Source: CBDDHT01 sp965227905
Lineage (GTDB): Bacteria > Pseudomonadota > Alphaproteobacteria > Rhizobiales > Methyloligellaceae
Direction: 5' to 3'
Length of the DNA stretch: 64,000 nucleotides
NCBI GenBank assembly: GCA_965227905.1
Contig: OZ245780.1
Coordinates: 5,580,001-5,644,000, forward strand
The position numbers and the translations under genes were made by a program. A model generated the notes under the pieces. The model worked only from the letters and a program-made list of their open reading frames with translations, was not told where the DNA came from and did not search any database. Below are positions 1 through 8,583 of this stretch, one piece after another. The stretch's first letter is position 1. Each line of letters opens with the position of its first letter.

Positions 1-2048
1 AGATTGATCGGCACAGCCTGCGCCTTGAGCTTGATGGTCGCGGTGTACGGACCTTTTCCGGTCATTGCAGACCTGCTGACCTTGTAGGTTGCCCAGCGCT
101 CGCCATTCGGCTCGATACCCTTCTTGTGGTTTCGCTCCGTAGCCGGCTCACCGGTGAAGATAAGCGACGTTGTCGATGGCAGCACGCGCGGCAGGGCGAA
201 GCTCGGGAACGGGATCGGGATAACATGCTCGATCTCACCACCGCGCCCGTTCTGAGTGACGAAAAGCGACTGCAGACTGAAGAGCTGCTTGTCGAGTTTC
301 ACCTTCCCGGCATGAACATGGGCGGAATGGTTGTCCCGGACGTCACCGCTCGGATCACGGTCACCGGAGCGCATGACGATTTTACCGTCGCGGTCCTTGA
401 CCGTCACATCCAGCCAGATCAACCGCTCTCCGGTAAACCCGGTTGGCACATTGTGTCCGTCGGTGCCGTTTCTGACCTGAACACGGAACTTGATACCGCC
501 GGGGTCGGCCCTCTTGACTTCGATGTCACCGAGCACAAAACCGATCTTCAGGATTTCGAGGCGCTTCCTCTTGGCAAACTCGAGAAGCTCGAATTGCTTG
601 TTGAGGATTTCCCGCGCGTCATAGCGGTCATCAACGGACTGCCAAGCCTTGGGAAATTTGTATCCTTTGGGAACCGAATCCTCGAACTTGTCCGTGCCCC
701 AGCCGTCCTTGTGCTTGAATTCCAACCATTGGCGCAGCGTTTTGAAGGCCGCCGCTTCCTGGTTATGCGGAAAGATACCGGGGTGAATGACCGGATAGTC
801 AGGTCCCGAGAAGAGATGACTGGTAAGCTTGCGCTTCTTCGTGGGCACACCACCAACGACAGCCGCAGGCCCCTGGGCATAACCAGATACCTTGCCCTGG
901 ATCTTGCCCATATGACAGTCCTGGCAGGTGATGCCCTTGGCGGCAGCAGGCGACACGCGGTACTCGCTGAACGCCTCTTCGAGCCGGAAGCCGTTGAACA
1001 AGGTGACATCGTGGCAACTACCGCAGAACGTCGACGACTTGATGGGCTCAAACAGCTTTGCTTTGGAGTGGATTTTCCGCCCCGGTTCCTTCGGGTCGGT
1101 GACCACGCGGAATTTCTTCGGATCGTCCAGGACCTGCTTCACGCCCGAATTGCCGTCGGGGCCAAAGACCGGGTCGGTCAAACCACCTTCGACGAGTGCC
1201 AGACGACCGCTGACTTTGTTGTAAGGCTTGTTGATGCGATGACAGACCACGCAGGTGATGCCTTCGCGCGAAGCCGGATGGCGATCGAGATTCGAGGCGA
1301 ATGAACTCTCACCGAGATTTGCGCCGATGGGGCTGTGACAGCGAAGGCAGAAGTCGCCGTTCGACCCATTCGACAGAGCGTTGATCTTATTGTTTAGAGA
1401 GAGATAGATCGGACTCAGCTGTGCATAGGCATGTTGGGATACCGACCATTCCTTGTAGTGCTTCGGATGGCAGATCCCGCAAGTCGCCGCGGCCGGATAC
1501 CGGTTTTCGGCAAACAGCTGGAGATGCTCCTCGTCGGCCGACAGGGAGTTCTTCTCGCCATCGCCTGCTGCGGCGGCTTTCGGTTTCTTCTCTTTGGCTT
1601 CCTTCTCGGGGCCATCCGATTGCTGCAGAAGCTCATCGATCTGACGCGCATTCGCAGCATCGTCCGAGCCATTGGCGGGTTGCGGTTTGTTGCCGACAAT
1701 TTCCGGGCCCGACAAGAGGTCATCGCCGGTCTCAGGCTTTGTCGCCGCGCTCTTGGTATCGTCGGATCCTGCAGCCGGCGCCAGGAGATCATCGGACTGC
1801 GAAACACTCTCTTCGTTTGCAGCCACACGCCGCGCTCGCGGCTCCTGGCCGGAGGTCGCCAGATAGGATTTCAACTGGGCCGCAAGGATCGGCATGCCTT
1901 GATCATGGACCGCCCCCTTTGCCGGCGGGGTTTTCTGTTCATCGGCAAGAGCTGGCTTGCTCGTCGGTAAAAGCTGTCCTTGGTGAAGAAGATAGGCGCC
2001 GCCGATCAGTGGGCACGCACACATCAATAGCCTTGCAAATCGCGTCAC
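1..2048 (-). CDS. Secreted multihaem (at least five-haem) cytochrome c, 3' end beyond the window
   Basis: Partial gene on the minus strand; about 682 residues are visible and no stop is reached before position 1. Five CxxCH haem c sites start at Cys190 (CGICH), Cys234 (CLRCH), Cys266 (CVVCH), Cys342 (CGSCH) and Cys375 (CQDCH). They resemble cytochrome c554-type multihaem proteins. I chose GTG at 2048 because it gives a typical signal peptide ending in PALA before DEQ, and GGGGAG lies just upstream. The ATG at 2064 is in another frame. Residues 40-185 form a charged Ala/Asp/Glu-rich linker, and no haem site is seen after residue 380. The protein should act in the periplasm as an electron carrier or reductase. 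The substrate cannot be told from the sequence. Confidence 0.85.
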   Translation of the reverse strand, partial: MTRFARLLMCACPLIGGAYLLHQGQLLPTSKPALADEQKTPPAKGAVHDQGMPILAAQLKSYLATSGQEPRARRVAANEESVSQSDDLLAPAAGSDDTKSAATKPETGDDLLSGPEIVGNKPQPANGSDDAANARQIDELLQQSDGPEKEAKEKKPKAAAAGDGEKNSLSADEEHLQLFAENRYPAAATCGICHPKHYKEWSVSQHAYAQLSPIYLSLNNKINALSNGSNGDFCLRCHSPIGANLGESSFASNLDRHPASREGITCVVCHRINKPYNKVSGRLALVEGGLTDPVFGPDGNSGVKQVLDDPKKFRVVTDPKEPGRKIHSKAKLFEPIKSSTFCGSCHDVTLFNGFRLEEAFSEYRVSPAAAKGITCQDCHMGKIQGKVSGYAQGPAAVVGGVPTKKRKLTSHLFSGPDYPVIHPGIFPHNQEAAAFKTLRQWLEFKHKDGWGTDKFEDSVPKGYKFPKAWQSVDDRYDAREILNKQFELLEFAKRKRLEILKIGFVLGDIEVKRADPGGIKFRVQVRNGTDGHNVPTGFTGERLIWLDVTVKDRDGKIVMRSGDRDPSGDVRDNHSAHVHAGKVKLDKQLFSLQSLFVTQNGRGGEIEHVIPIPFPSFALPRVLPSTTSLIFTGEPATERNHKKGIEPNGERWATYKVSRSAMTGKGPYTATIKLKAQAVPIN

Positions 2049-2531
2049 GGTCTTTGCTCCCCATGTGCAAATCAAACGACCTTCAGTGCTCCGCGAACGA
2101 CACGCGGAAACATGAGCATCTCTCTCTCAAGCATTCGCCGAACAGGCCGGGACCGATGTGCTGATTGCGGCCATGGACGCATTGCGTCAGGCGCATCAAT
2201 CCACCCGTTGCCAACGAGCGGTCGGCATCAGCCGGCCGGGTTCGGCGAACAACTTTGATTAGTGGTTGTCGGTAGCGAAGGCTCGGAAGACTTCGATCCG
2301 CGTGCTTGGCGCCGCGTCAGACTCAGTCCGGCGGCGTGACGCTCTGAAGAATGCACCCGTGGGTGACATGTCTGGCGTTAGGGTCATTGCAGTCGGCACG
2401 ATAACGCCCATGAATCCCTCCCCTTTGGGTGGCATCTTCGAACGATCGACCTTGCACAATTTTTAATCTGCACAGTCTCAGTGTTAACCAGATTCTTGAC
2501 GACAATTTGTCTCCACCGCGCTCAAAACGCG
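2049..2531. other. 483-base gap between polyketide synthase and cytochrome genes
   Basis: The stretch lies downstream of the polyketide synthase and upstream of the cytochrome c gene, both on the minus strand, so it should hold the cytochrome promoter. I found no convincing FNR box or sigma-70 promoter. The only notable element is a possible 50-codon ORF at 2259-2411, listed separately. Confidence 0.5.
2259..2411 (-). CDS. Possible small ORF (50 residues), unknown
   Basis: A 50-codon ORF begins with ATG at 2411, preceded at a spacing of about six bases by a strong purine-rich ribosome site (GGGGAGGG). The peptide starts MGVIVPTAMTLTPDM and ends in FATDNH. Its second half is Arg/Ser/Thr-rich. 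There is no signal peptide or membrane segment, and I recognise no family. The reason for listing it is the quality of the ribosome site in an otherwise empty gap. Codon use is not clearly different from neighbouring genes. It may be spurious. Confidence 0.25.
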   Translation of the reverse strand: MGVIVPTAMTLTPDMSPTGAFFRASRRRTESDAAPSTRIEVFRAFATDNH

Positions 2532-3614
2532 TCATTCGTCGAACAAAACGGCCTCGACGGACAGTCCGGGTCCGAATGCCAAGCCGACACACGGAAGCTC
2601 CGCATCTGCAGCAAGCAAGCGTTCCAGAATGAATAGGATCGTCGGAGACGACATGTTTCCCAACTCCTGAAGCACCCCCAACGAGACATCGAGCGCATCG
2701 TCCGCGAGGCCCAGGCCTCGTTGAACGCTGCGCACAATGCTTGGGCCTCCCGGATGCACCGCCCATGTCGCCACATCGTCTATGGTCAGCCCGTGCTGGC
2801 CGAGCCAGTCAGCCAGCCATGGACGCAAATTGGCCTCGATGATTCGTGGCAAGGCCGACGACAAGCCCATTTCGAATCCATGATCGCCGATCCGCCAGCT
2901 CATCGCCCCCTCGGACTGGGGGACCAGGCAGGCACCATTGGCGCGCACTTTCCATCCGCTGCCGTCCGATCGCCCGACCAAGGCAGCCGAGCCATCGGCA
3001 AACAAGGCATTGGCGACCGCGCGGTCGACCTGCCAGCCATAATGGAAATGCACGCTGCAAAGCTCGACCGCACACAGGAGGACACAGGCGTCGGAGCGCG
3101 TGCCCGCCAGTCCGTTGGCAACACGCAGTCCGTTGAGCGCGCCCTGGCATCCCATGAAGCCGACCTGCACACGCTCCAGATCGTGGGGCAGCCCCATAGA
3201 TTTCATCAGCGCTATGTCGACGCCCGGCGCAAAGAACCCGCTACAGGTCACCATCACGAGATGGGTGAGGTCCTCAATCCGGATGGTGCTGCCTTCAAGG
3301 GCCCGGCCAACCGCGGTTTCGGCCAACGGATGGGCGCGGTCCTGATAGACCTGCATCCGCTCCATCGTTGTCGGGCCGGGGTCGCCTTTTGTATCGGGCG
3401 TGTAGAGAAGATCGTAGTCAACGGCAGCATCGTCGTCATCACCCTTCTTGAGCAGCACGCTGTGGCGCTTTCTGACCCCGGTGCCACAGAAGATCTTGCT
3501 GAGCGTCTTATGCTTGGTCTCAGGGGCCATCAGTTTGGCGACCTCAAGCGACTCGTCGCGCGTGAGCGACTGCTCGGGAACTGCCGAGCCGATGGAACAG
3601 ACCGTTAAGGCCAT
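2532..3614 (-). CDS. Type III polyketide synthase (chalcone synthase-like)
   Basis: This 360-residue protein has the length and catalytic triad of type III polyketide synthases: Cys124 in VTCSGFF, His287 in WAVHPGG and Asn320 in GNMSSPT. Such homodimeric enzymes extend an acyl-CoA starter with malonyl-CoA on the cysteine and then cyclise the product. In bacteria they often make alkylresorcinols or alkylpyrones. The start is ATG 3614, one base inside the TGA of the upstream FAD gene (TGATG), with GGGAGG upstream; a TTG lies one codon before. It is the last gene of an operon with a methyltransferase and a flavoprotein. That set is like the Streptomyces srs phenolic-lipid genes in content. The product here is inferred, not known. 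Confidence 0.88.
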   Translation of the reverse strand: MALTVCSIGSAVPEQSLTRDESLEVAKLMAPETKHKTLSKIFCGTGVRKRHSVLLKKGDDDDAAVDYDLLYTPDTKGDPGPTTMERMQVYQDRAHPLAETAVGRALEGSTIRIEDLTHLVMVTCSGFFAPGVDIALMKSMGLPHDLERVQVGFMGCQGALNGLRVANGLAGTRSDACVLLCAVELCSVHFHYGWQVDRAVANALFADGSAALVGRSDGSGWKVRANGACLVPQSEGAMSWRIGDHGFEMGLSSALPRIIEANLRPWLADWLGQHGLTIDDVATWAVHPGGPSIVRSVQRGLGLADDALDVSLGVLQELGNMSSPTILFILERLLAADAELPCVGLAFGPGLSVEAVLFDE

Positions 3615-4792
3615 CAAGCAACCTCCCGATTGTCGATTTCAGAATGAAGGGAACGGACGAGCGGCCTGGCCATGGACGGCGCGCACTGCAAAGCTGCAAG
3701 TCCAAGACCGACCAACCACGGATGGCGCAGACCTTGAGCAAAATACCGGCAGCGCGCCTGATAGCGGCCGATATGCTGCCGGTGCCAGGAGGTCCAGGCA
3801 TGTTCAGTAGATATCCGCCAATTGTCTACGTCCTGATGGACCAGCTTCGCAGCATGCAGGGCCCCGGTCATTGCCCAAGCCATACCCTCACCCGTGAACG
3901 GTTCGGCATATCCTGCAGCATCGCCAAGAACCAACGAACGATGCCTGGCGAGAGGATGGACGCGGCGGGTCAGGGCCGGTGTCCCGCGCCAATCCGCTGT
4001 GATCAATGTCTCGGGCACAGAACAGCCGGCCGAAGACAGTATCGAGCCGACCAACTGACCAAGCCCTCCGGCATTCCGAACAGCATCTGCGTCCAATGCG
4101 GCGGCAACAATCATCCGCCCCTTTTCGGCGGGAGCCAATCCGACATACCCTTTTTTCGATATCGTCATCGAGATGGAATGGGCGTCGGTTAATCCACTTT
4201 CAAAACGCATCGTATCTGGTTCAAGCAGAACACCGGCACCGATCCGCGAATGCGGCATGACATCAACATCCGCAGCGTCGCCAAGTGGCGCGCGGCCGGA
4301 CAGCCCGGCTGCATTCATGCAGACGCGTGCATAGATTCGCCGGCGCCTGCCGGCCGACCGGAGCGCGATCATCCAACCGCATTCATTGCCTTTTTCGACG
4401 GCCGCACTCCATCCCTCCAGAACCGTCGCACCGGCATCGCGCGCCGCACTGACCAACGCCTGGTCGAGGGCAAGTCGAGATACTGCCAGACTGGAGGGCA
4501 GCGCCAAGCGGACTTGGCGGCCGCTTGCCGCAATATCGATCGCCTCGATCTTTGCAGGAAGGAGGCGCTCCAAGAGCTTCCAATGGCCCGCATCGGTCAG
4601 CGCACCGATGGCACGCCTGTTCAGGCAACCTCCGCAGACCTTATTACGCGGGAAACGACCTCGATCGATGAGCAGCACGGATCGCCCGAACTGCGCCAGC
4701 GCATGGGCTGCCAATGCTCCTGCAGGACCGCCACCCACGATAGCGACATCCCAACTCATCTGATCAGGTAGTGGTGTGGGACCGATTGTCAT
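3614..4792 (-). CDS. FAD-dependent oxidoreductase (geranylgeranyl reductase/hydroxylase-like)
   Basis: A 392-residue flavoprotein with an N-terminal Rossmann motif VAIVGGGPAGALAA and a second FAD motif LVLGDAAGYAEPFTGEG near residue 285. This is the pattern of the p-hydroxybenzoate hydroxylase / geranylgeranyl reductase superfamily. ATG 4792 overlaps the methyltransferase stop as ATGA, and the gene ends on the polyketide synthase start. A longer reading from 4894 would run antisense-like through the methyltransferase 3' end and is rejected. It probably oxidises or reduces the polyketide product, for example ring hydroxylation to a quinone, but the direction of the reaction is not visible. Confidence 0.85.
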   Translation of the reverse strand: MTIGPTPLPDQMSWDVAIVGGGPAGALAAHALAQFGRSVLLIDRGRFPRNKVCGGCLNRRAIGALTDAGHWKLLERLLPAKIEAIDIAASGRQVRLALPSSLAVSRLALDQALVSAARDAGATVLEGWSAAVEKGNECGWMIALRSAGRRRRIYARVCMNAAGLSGRAPLGDAADVDVMPHSRIGAGVLLEPDTMRFESGLTDAHSISMTISKKGYVGLAPAEKGRMIVAAALDADAVRNAGGLGQLVGSILSSAGCSVPETLITADWRGTPALTRRVHPLARHRSLVLGDAAGYAEPFTGEGMAWAMTGALHAAKLVHQDVDNWRISTEHAWTSWHRQHIGRYQARCRYFAQGLRHPWLVGLGLAALQCAPSMARPLVRSLHSEIDNREVA

Positions 4793-5502
4793 CGCGCCCT
4801 CACCCAGCGAAGCAGGTAGCGATAGGGAAACCGCGGCACGATGACCGCGCCATCGAGCCCCGCCGCATCGGACAAGGCCTCGGCCTCCGGACACGTGAAA
4901 GCCCCTTGGACCGAACGAGGGCCATCGATGCGGCAGACGTCATTGCACAGCAGAGCGACCGTTCCCACCTTTGCAAGAAGATAGCCGGCCCGTGTACGAA
5001 CGAGGTCATGAACGAGGAGTCGATCCCGCGCACTCGCCGCCGCTCGCCGCAGAAATCCCTTTGCCTGCGATTCCGGGAGATGATGAAGGAAGAACGAGGA
5101 CATAACGACGTCGGAATCGTCGGGAAACGCTTCGGACGTCGCATTCATTGTGTAGAACTCGGCCTCGACATTTGATGCCTTCGCGTATCTGCGCGCCTCC
5201 TCCACGGCGAGTGGATTGACGTCACATCCTGTAAAAATCACCGGTAGCCCGGCTTTTTTCGCCTTTTTGGATAGAGAAACAACGATATCTCCGCCGCCGC
5301 AGGCGACGTCCAGAACCTTCAGACTTGCGTACGGCTTCGATCGCGCCGCTTCGACGAGGTCGGGCCAAAGGATCCGGGCGCTTCCCGTGACACGATTGAT
5401 ACGGCGAAGTCCGGCAAGCGACCCTATGAAGCGGGCCGGATCAAGGTCCGGCTGATCCATGATCTCTGGCTGACGATCGCGGGCTTCTAGATCAGGAAGC
5501 AT
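4789..5502 (-). CDS. Class I SAM-dependent methyltransferase
   Basis: A 237-residue methyltransferase with the SAM-binding motif VLDVACGGGDI near residue 68 and an acidic residue ending the next strand (FTGCDVN). The fold is UbiE/type 11-like. It starts at ATG 5502 with GAGG seven bases upstream and is the first gene of the operon. The next genes are a flavoprotein and a type III polyketide synthase, so O- or C-methylation of a phenolic polyketide is the likely role. An inverted repeat at 5515-5549 sits just before the ribosome site. Confidence 0.87.
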   Translation of the reverse strand: MLPDLEARDRQPEIMDQPDLDPARFIGSLAGLRRINRVTGSARILWPDLVEAARSKPYASLKVLDVACGGGDIVVSLSKKAKKAGLPVIFTGCDVNPLAVEEARRYAKASNVEAEFYTMNATSEAFPDDSDVVMSSFFLHHLPESQAKGFLRRAAASARDRLLVHDLVRTRAGYLLAKVGTVALLCNDVCRIDGPRSVQGAFTCPEAEALSDAAGLDGAVIVPRFPYRYLLRWVRAR

Positions 5503-5914
5503 CTCAATGCCTCATGCAGGCATGGCACATTGCTGTGTGCATGCCGGCAGCAGAAGACATTGAAGGGATGGCGGATGCCATCAACAGCACGGTCGGCATT
5601 TTGGATACCCTGGCCCCGAACTCATCGCTCTTTCGCGATACCGCTTGAAGAGCAAATTTACCGGTGAACACCCGTGTTCTCTGGCCAGCCGTGCGTCGAG
5701 AGGGAGGCGTTTGTCTCTCCTAAGAATGCTTTTTAATTCGGCGAAAAGACGACGCTTATGTCCAATAATTGTGTCCAACCGACATCGAATTGAAAAAAGC
5801 GGTGTATCGACGCGATGCCCAGCTTGATAAATCGGTCATGGATTAAATGTCGGCTCAACTATCATTTATAGACAATACGACCGGATATCCGGGCAGACAG
5901 CGACTAAGCGTTCT
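5503..5914. other. 412-base gap upstream of the polyketide operon
   Basis: This gap lies after the MFS transporter gene and before the methyltransferase, so it should carry the promoter of the polyketide operon. It holds an inverted repeat at 5515-5549. A 65-codon reading frame at 5581-5778 starts with TTG and shows no family features, so I do not call it a gene. The section 5700-5900 is more AT-rich than the flanks. Confidence 0.5.
5515..5549. promoter_or_regulatory. Imperfect inverted repeat before the methyltransferase start
   Basis: Arms TGCAGGCATG (5515-5524) and CATGCCGGCA (5540-5549) match at 9 of 10 positions. The 15-base spacer itself contains CACA and TGTG. The repeat is 13-47 bases upstream of ATG 5502, where an operator or a leader hairpin would act on the operon. 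No regulator is adjacent. Confidence 0.4.
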
Positions 5915-7453
5915 CTAGGCATGTCGTACGGGGCGGCGCATCAAGAGTACAACGGGAATACACACCACAAGGACAATAGCGAGCAACCGAAAATCCGCGA
6001 TGTAGGAGATCAGTTCCGCCTGCCGAGTGATCATTTCGTTGACTGCCGCAAGTCCAGCGGGATCGGTCAAATTCCAAACATCAGGCATGCCGAAATGCTG
6101 TATGTGACTGTTGAACGGAGACACATGTTCGACCAAGACCGCGTGGCTGACCTGCGTATTGCGAACCAGGAAGCCGGCAAGCAGGGCAATTCCCATACTC
6201 CGGCCGATATTGTTGAGCAGGGAGTAGAACGATGTCCCGGCATCGCGATGCTCTGGCGCAATCGTCGAAAACGCAACGGTATTCACCGGAACGATGAAGC
6301 AGCTGAATGCTATGCCTTGGATGAAGTTGATCACGACGATGGTCGTCATGTCGATATCTTCGGTGAATTCCGATAACTGCCACATGGTCAATGCGGCGGT
6401 CGCCATACCGAATACGATCACCTTTCGGGGGTCGACATATTTGAGCAGTCTGCCGACGAACAGTGAAGCAAACATCGCGCCCGCGCCTCGCGGTGCCAGA
6501 ATGAGCCCGCTATCGATCAGCGGGTATCCTCCCAGATTCTGCACGAATGGCGGGATCAGCACCAGACTTCCGAAAAGCATGCCTCCGAACAGAACGCGCA
6601 GGATAATTCCGGACAGGTAGTTTCTGTCTCGAAAGATCGCGGTCTCTACAAAAGGTGTTTCCGAGGTCAACGAATTGACGACGAACATCCACAATGCCGC
6701 TCCGGCGATCAGCGTCAGTACGATGATTGTCGGCGAGGAATACCAGTCGAGCCTCTCTCCACGGTCCAGAATAAACTGAATGGGCCCGACCGTCAGCGCA
6801 AGCATCACGAACCCATAGTAGTTGAATTTCCGCTTTGTCCTATTACGGGTGCGCGGCAGCAGCGTTGCGATCATGACGAATGCCACCAATCCGATCGGCA
6901 GATTGAGATAGAACACCCAGCGCCAGCTGAAATATTCAGTGATATAGCCCCCAAGGGTCGGGCCAAAGACGGGGCCGAACATCAACCCGACGCCCCACCA
7001 CCCCATAGCGATGCCGAAATCCTCTCGCCTGTAGACCGATAGCAGCGACGACTGGGACAGTGGAACGAGTGCAGCGCCAAAGACCCCCTGCAAGAAGCGG
7101 AAAATCAGGATCTCGGTCAGCGAATCCGAAAGGCCCGAAAGTACAGAAAAAAACATGAAAAAGGCGACCGACACGAGCATAAGAGGCTTGCGCCCGAATA
7201 CGCCGCTCAGCGCGCCCCATACCGGCGTCATGACCGTGACAGCGATCAGATAGGAGGTCAGGACCCACGCCACCTGATCCTGCGTGGCCGACAGCGATCC
7301 CTGCATCTGCCGAAGCGCAATGCTCAGCAAGGACGTATCGAAGACCTGGATAAGCGGCGCCAGAATGAGTGCAAGTGTGATCAGGCGCAGACGCACGCCT
7401 TCGGACCGGGCCTCCTCCGGTTCTGCTTCGGCCGGAATGGCCGAAGCCGTCAT
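5915..7453 (-). CDS. DHA2-family MFS multidrug efflux transporter (EmrB-type)
   Basis: A 512-residue inner-membrane protein with about 14 hydrophobic segments, the usual size and topology of DHA2 (EmrB/QacA) drug:proton antiporters. The first segments carry the family pattern FDTSLLSIALRQMQGS and the loop GALSGVFGRKP (MFS loop 2-3 signature). It begins at ATG 7453, overlapping the HlyD stop as ATGA, and ends the marR-hlyD-emrB operon. With the adaptor it would export hydrophobic toxicants across both membranes using an outer-membrane TolC-like channel, which is not encoded here. Confidence 0.92.
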   Translation of the reverse strand: MTASAIPAEAEPEEARSEGVRLRLITLALILAPLIQVFDTSLLSIALRQMQGSLSATQDQVAWVLTSYLIAVTVMTPVWGALSGVFGRKPLMLVSVAFFMFFSVLSGLSDSLTEILIFRFLQGVFGAALVPLSQSSLLSVYRREDFGIAMGWWGVGLMFGPVFGPTLGGYITEYFSWRWVFYLNLPIGLVAFVMIATLLPRTRNRTKRKFNYYGFVMLALTVGPIQFILDRGERLDWYSSPTIIVLTLIAGAALWMFVVNSLTSETPFVETAIFRDRNYLSGIILRVLFGGMLFGSLVLIPPFVQNLGGYPLIDSGLILAPRGAGAMFASLFVGRLLKYVDPRKVIVFGMATAALTMWQLSEFTEDIDMTTIVVINFIQGIAFSCFIVPVNTVAFSTIAPEHRDAGTSFYSLLNNIGRSMGIALLAGFLVRNTQVSHAVLVEHVSPFNSHIQHFGMPDVWNLTDPAGLAAVNEMITRQAELISYIADFRLLAIVLVVCIPVVLLMRRPVRHA

Positions 7454-8583
7454 ATCAAGTTACCGGCCCAATTGAGGGCTGCCCGGGCAAAGTCAGGCAG
7501 GCGGCGCTTGTGACCCGTATCGATTTCGGCAATGACGCTCATCCCCGCGCGAAGAGGCGGGTCCTGCCATCTGCCCTTTAATGCGAGGCGTACGGTGAGA
7601 CGCTGGACGACCTTGACCCAATTGCCGCTCGCATTCTGGGCTGGCAAAAGCGCGAACTCAGCGCCCGTGGCCGGACTGATGCTCGCGACAACAGCTTCTC
7701 GCGTGTCTCCCGGATAAGCATCGACCCGGATAGAGGCAACCTGCCCGACCCGTACATGCGTCAGATCGGTCTCTTTGAAATTGGCTTCGATCCAGACGTC
7801 ACCTGTTCCAACAAGACTGAAGACATTTGTTCCGGCCGTGACATATTCGCCGGCTTGCAGGTCAAAGTTGGTTACCACACCCGGGGCGACTGCCCGGACT
7901 TCGGTTCGCTTCAAATCCAATGCCGCCTGGTCTCGCTCTGCGGCAGCCTCCCGAACTGCCGGATGGTCGTCCGTTGCGATGTCCGGATCACCTCCGAGCT
8001 TGGCACGAACTTGGGCAATGTCCTGCATGACAGAGCCGATCCGGTCATGCGCATTGCGCAAGGAACGGCGCGCCGTGTCGAGATTGGTCTCCGACGTGAA
8101 GCCTTTGGTATTGAGCTTCTGCTGCCGGTCATATTGGCGTTGGTAGAAACCAACATCGCCCTGCGAAAGTTTCAGCTCTGCGAGCTTCTGCTTGTGCAGG
8201 GCGCGAAGCGCCTCGATCTCCTGGCGGGCGAACATAAGCTTTGCCTTCGCCTTCTCCAACGCAATCCGATAGGGCTCTGGATCGATCTTGAAGAGCAGTG
8301 CATCGGGCTCGAGCAACTGGTTTTCCTTGACGCCAACAGCAACAACGCGGCCCGATACGTCGGCGCTGACAGCGATCTTTTCCGATTTTACATAGGCATT
8401 GTCGGTCGAGACAAAACGGCCACCGGAAAAATAGAGGTAGGATCCAAACAGGATTGCGGCGACAGGTCCGATGGCAGATACCATCGTGATGCCGAATAAG
8501 CGCCCCCACCGACGACCCGCTCGTTTAACCGGCTGGTTCGCCGCGCCATTCTTGTTCGTATCAGGGGCCGACACTTCGGTCAT
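7450..8583 (-). CDS. HlyD/EmrA-family membrane fusion (adaptor) protein
   Basis: A 377-residue adaptor with one N-terminal membrane anchor (about residues 28-50). A biotinyl/lipoyl-like half motif follows (VSGRVVAVGVKENQLL). Then come a long alpha-helical coiled-coil hairpin (about 105-205) and a second barrel half with GVVTNFDLQAGEYV. This is the EmrA/HlyD architecture. It overlaps MarR upstream and EmrB downstream by ATGA, so the three are translationally coupled. It should bridge the MFS pump to an outer-membrane channel. Confidence 0.92.
   Translation of the reverse strand: MTEVSAPDTNKNGAANQPVKRAGRRWGRLFGITMVSAIGPVAAILFGSYLYFSGGRFVSTDNAYVKSEKIAVSADVSGRVVAVGVKENQLLEPDALLFKIDPEPYRIALEKAKAKLMFARQEIEALRALHKQKLAELKLSQGDVGFYQRQYDRQQKLNTKGFTSETNLDTARRSLRNAHDRIGSVMQDIAQVRAKLGGDPDIATDDHPAVREAAAERDQAALDLKRTEVRAVAPGVVTNFDLQAGEYVTAGTNVFSLVGTGDVWIEANFKETDLTHVRVGQVASIRVDAYPGDTREAVVASISPATGAEFALLPAQNASGNWVKVVQRLTVRLALKGRWQDPPLRAGMSVIAEIDTGHKRRLPDFARAALNWAGNLI

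Noticed and set aside
126..1304. Long plus-strand reading frame of 392 codons
   Set aside because: It is the antisense shadow of the multihaem cytochrome, whose minus strand shows five CxxCH sites and a signal peptide.
1421..2164. Plus-strand frame opposite the cytochrome N-terminus
   Set aside because: Arg/Pro/Ser-rich composition without any motif; it overlaps the acidic linker of the real gene.
5581..5778. 65-codon minus-strand frame starting with TTG
   Set aside because: No ribosome site of note, no family features and no operon link. Kept only as a remark in the gap entry.
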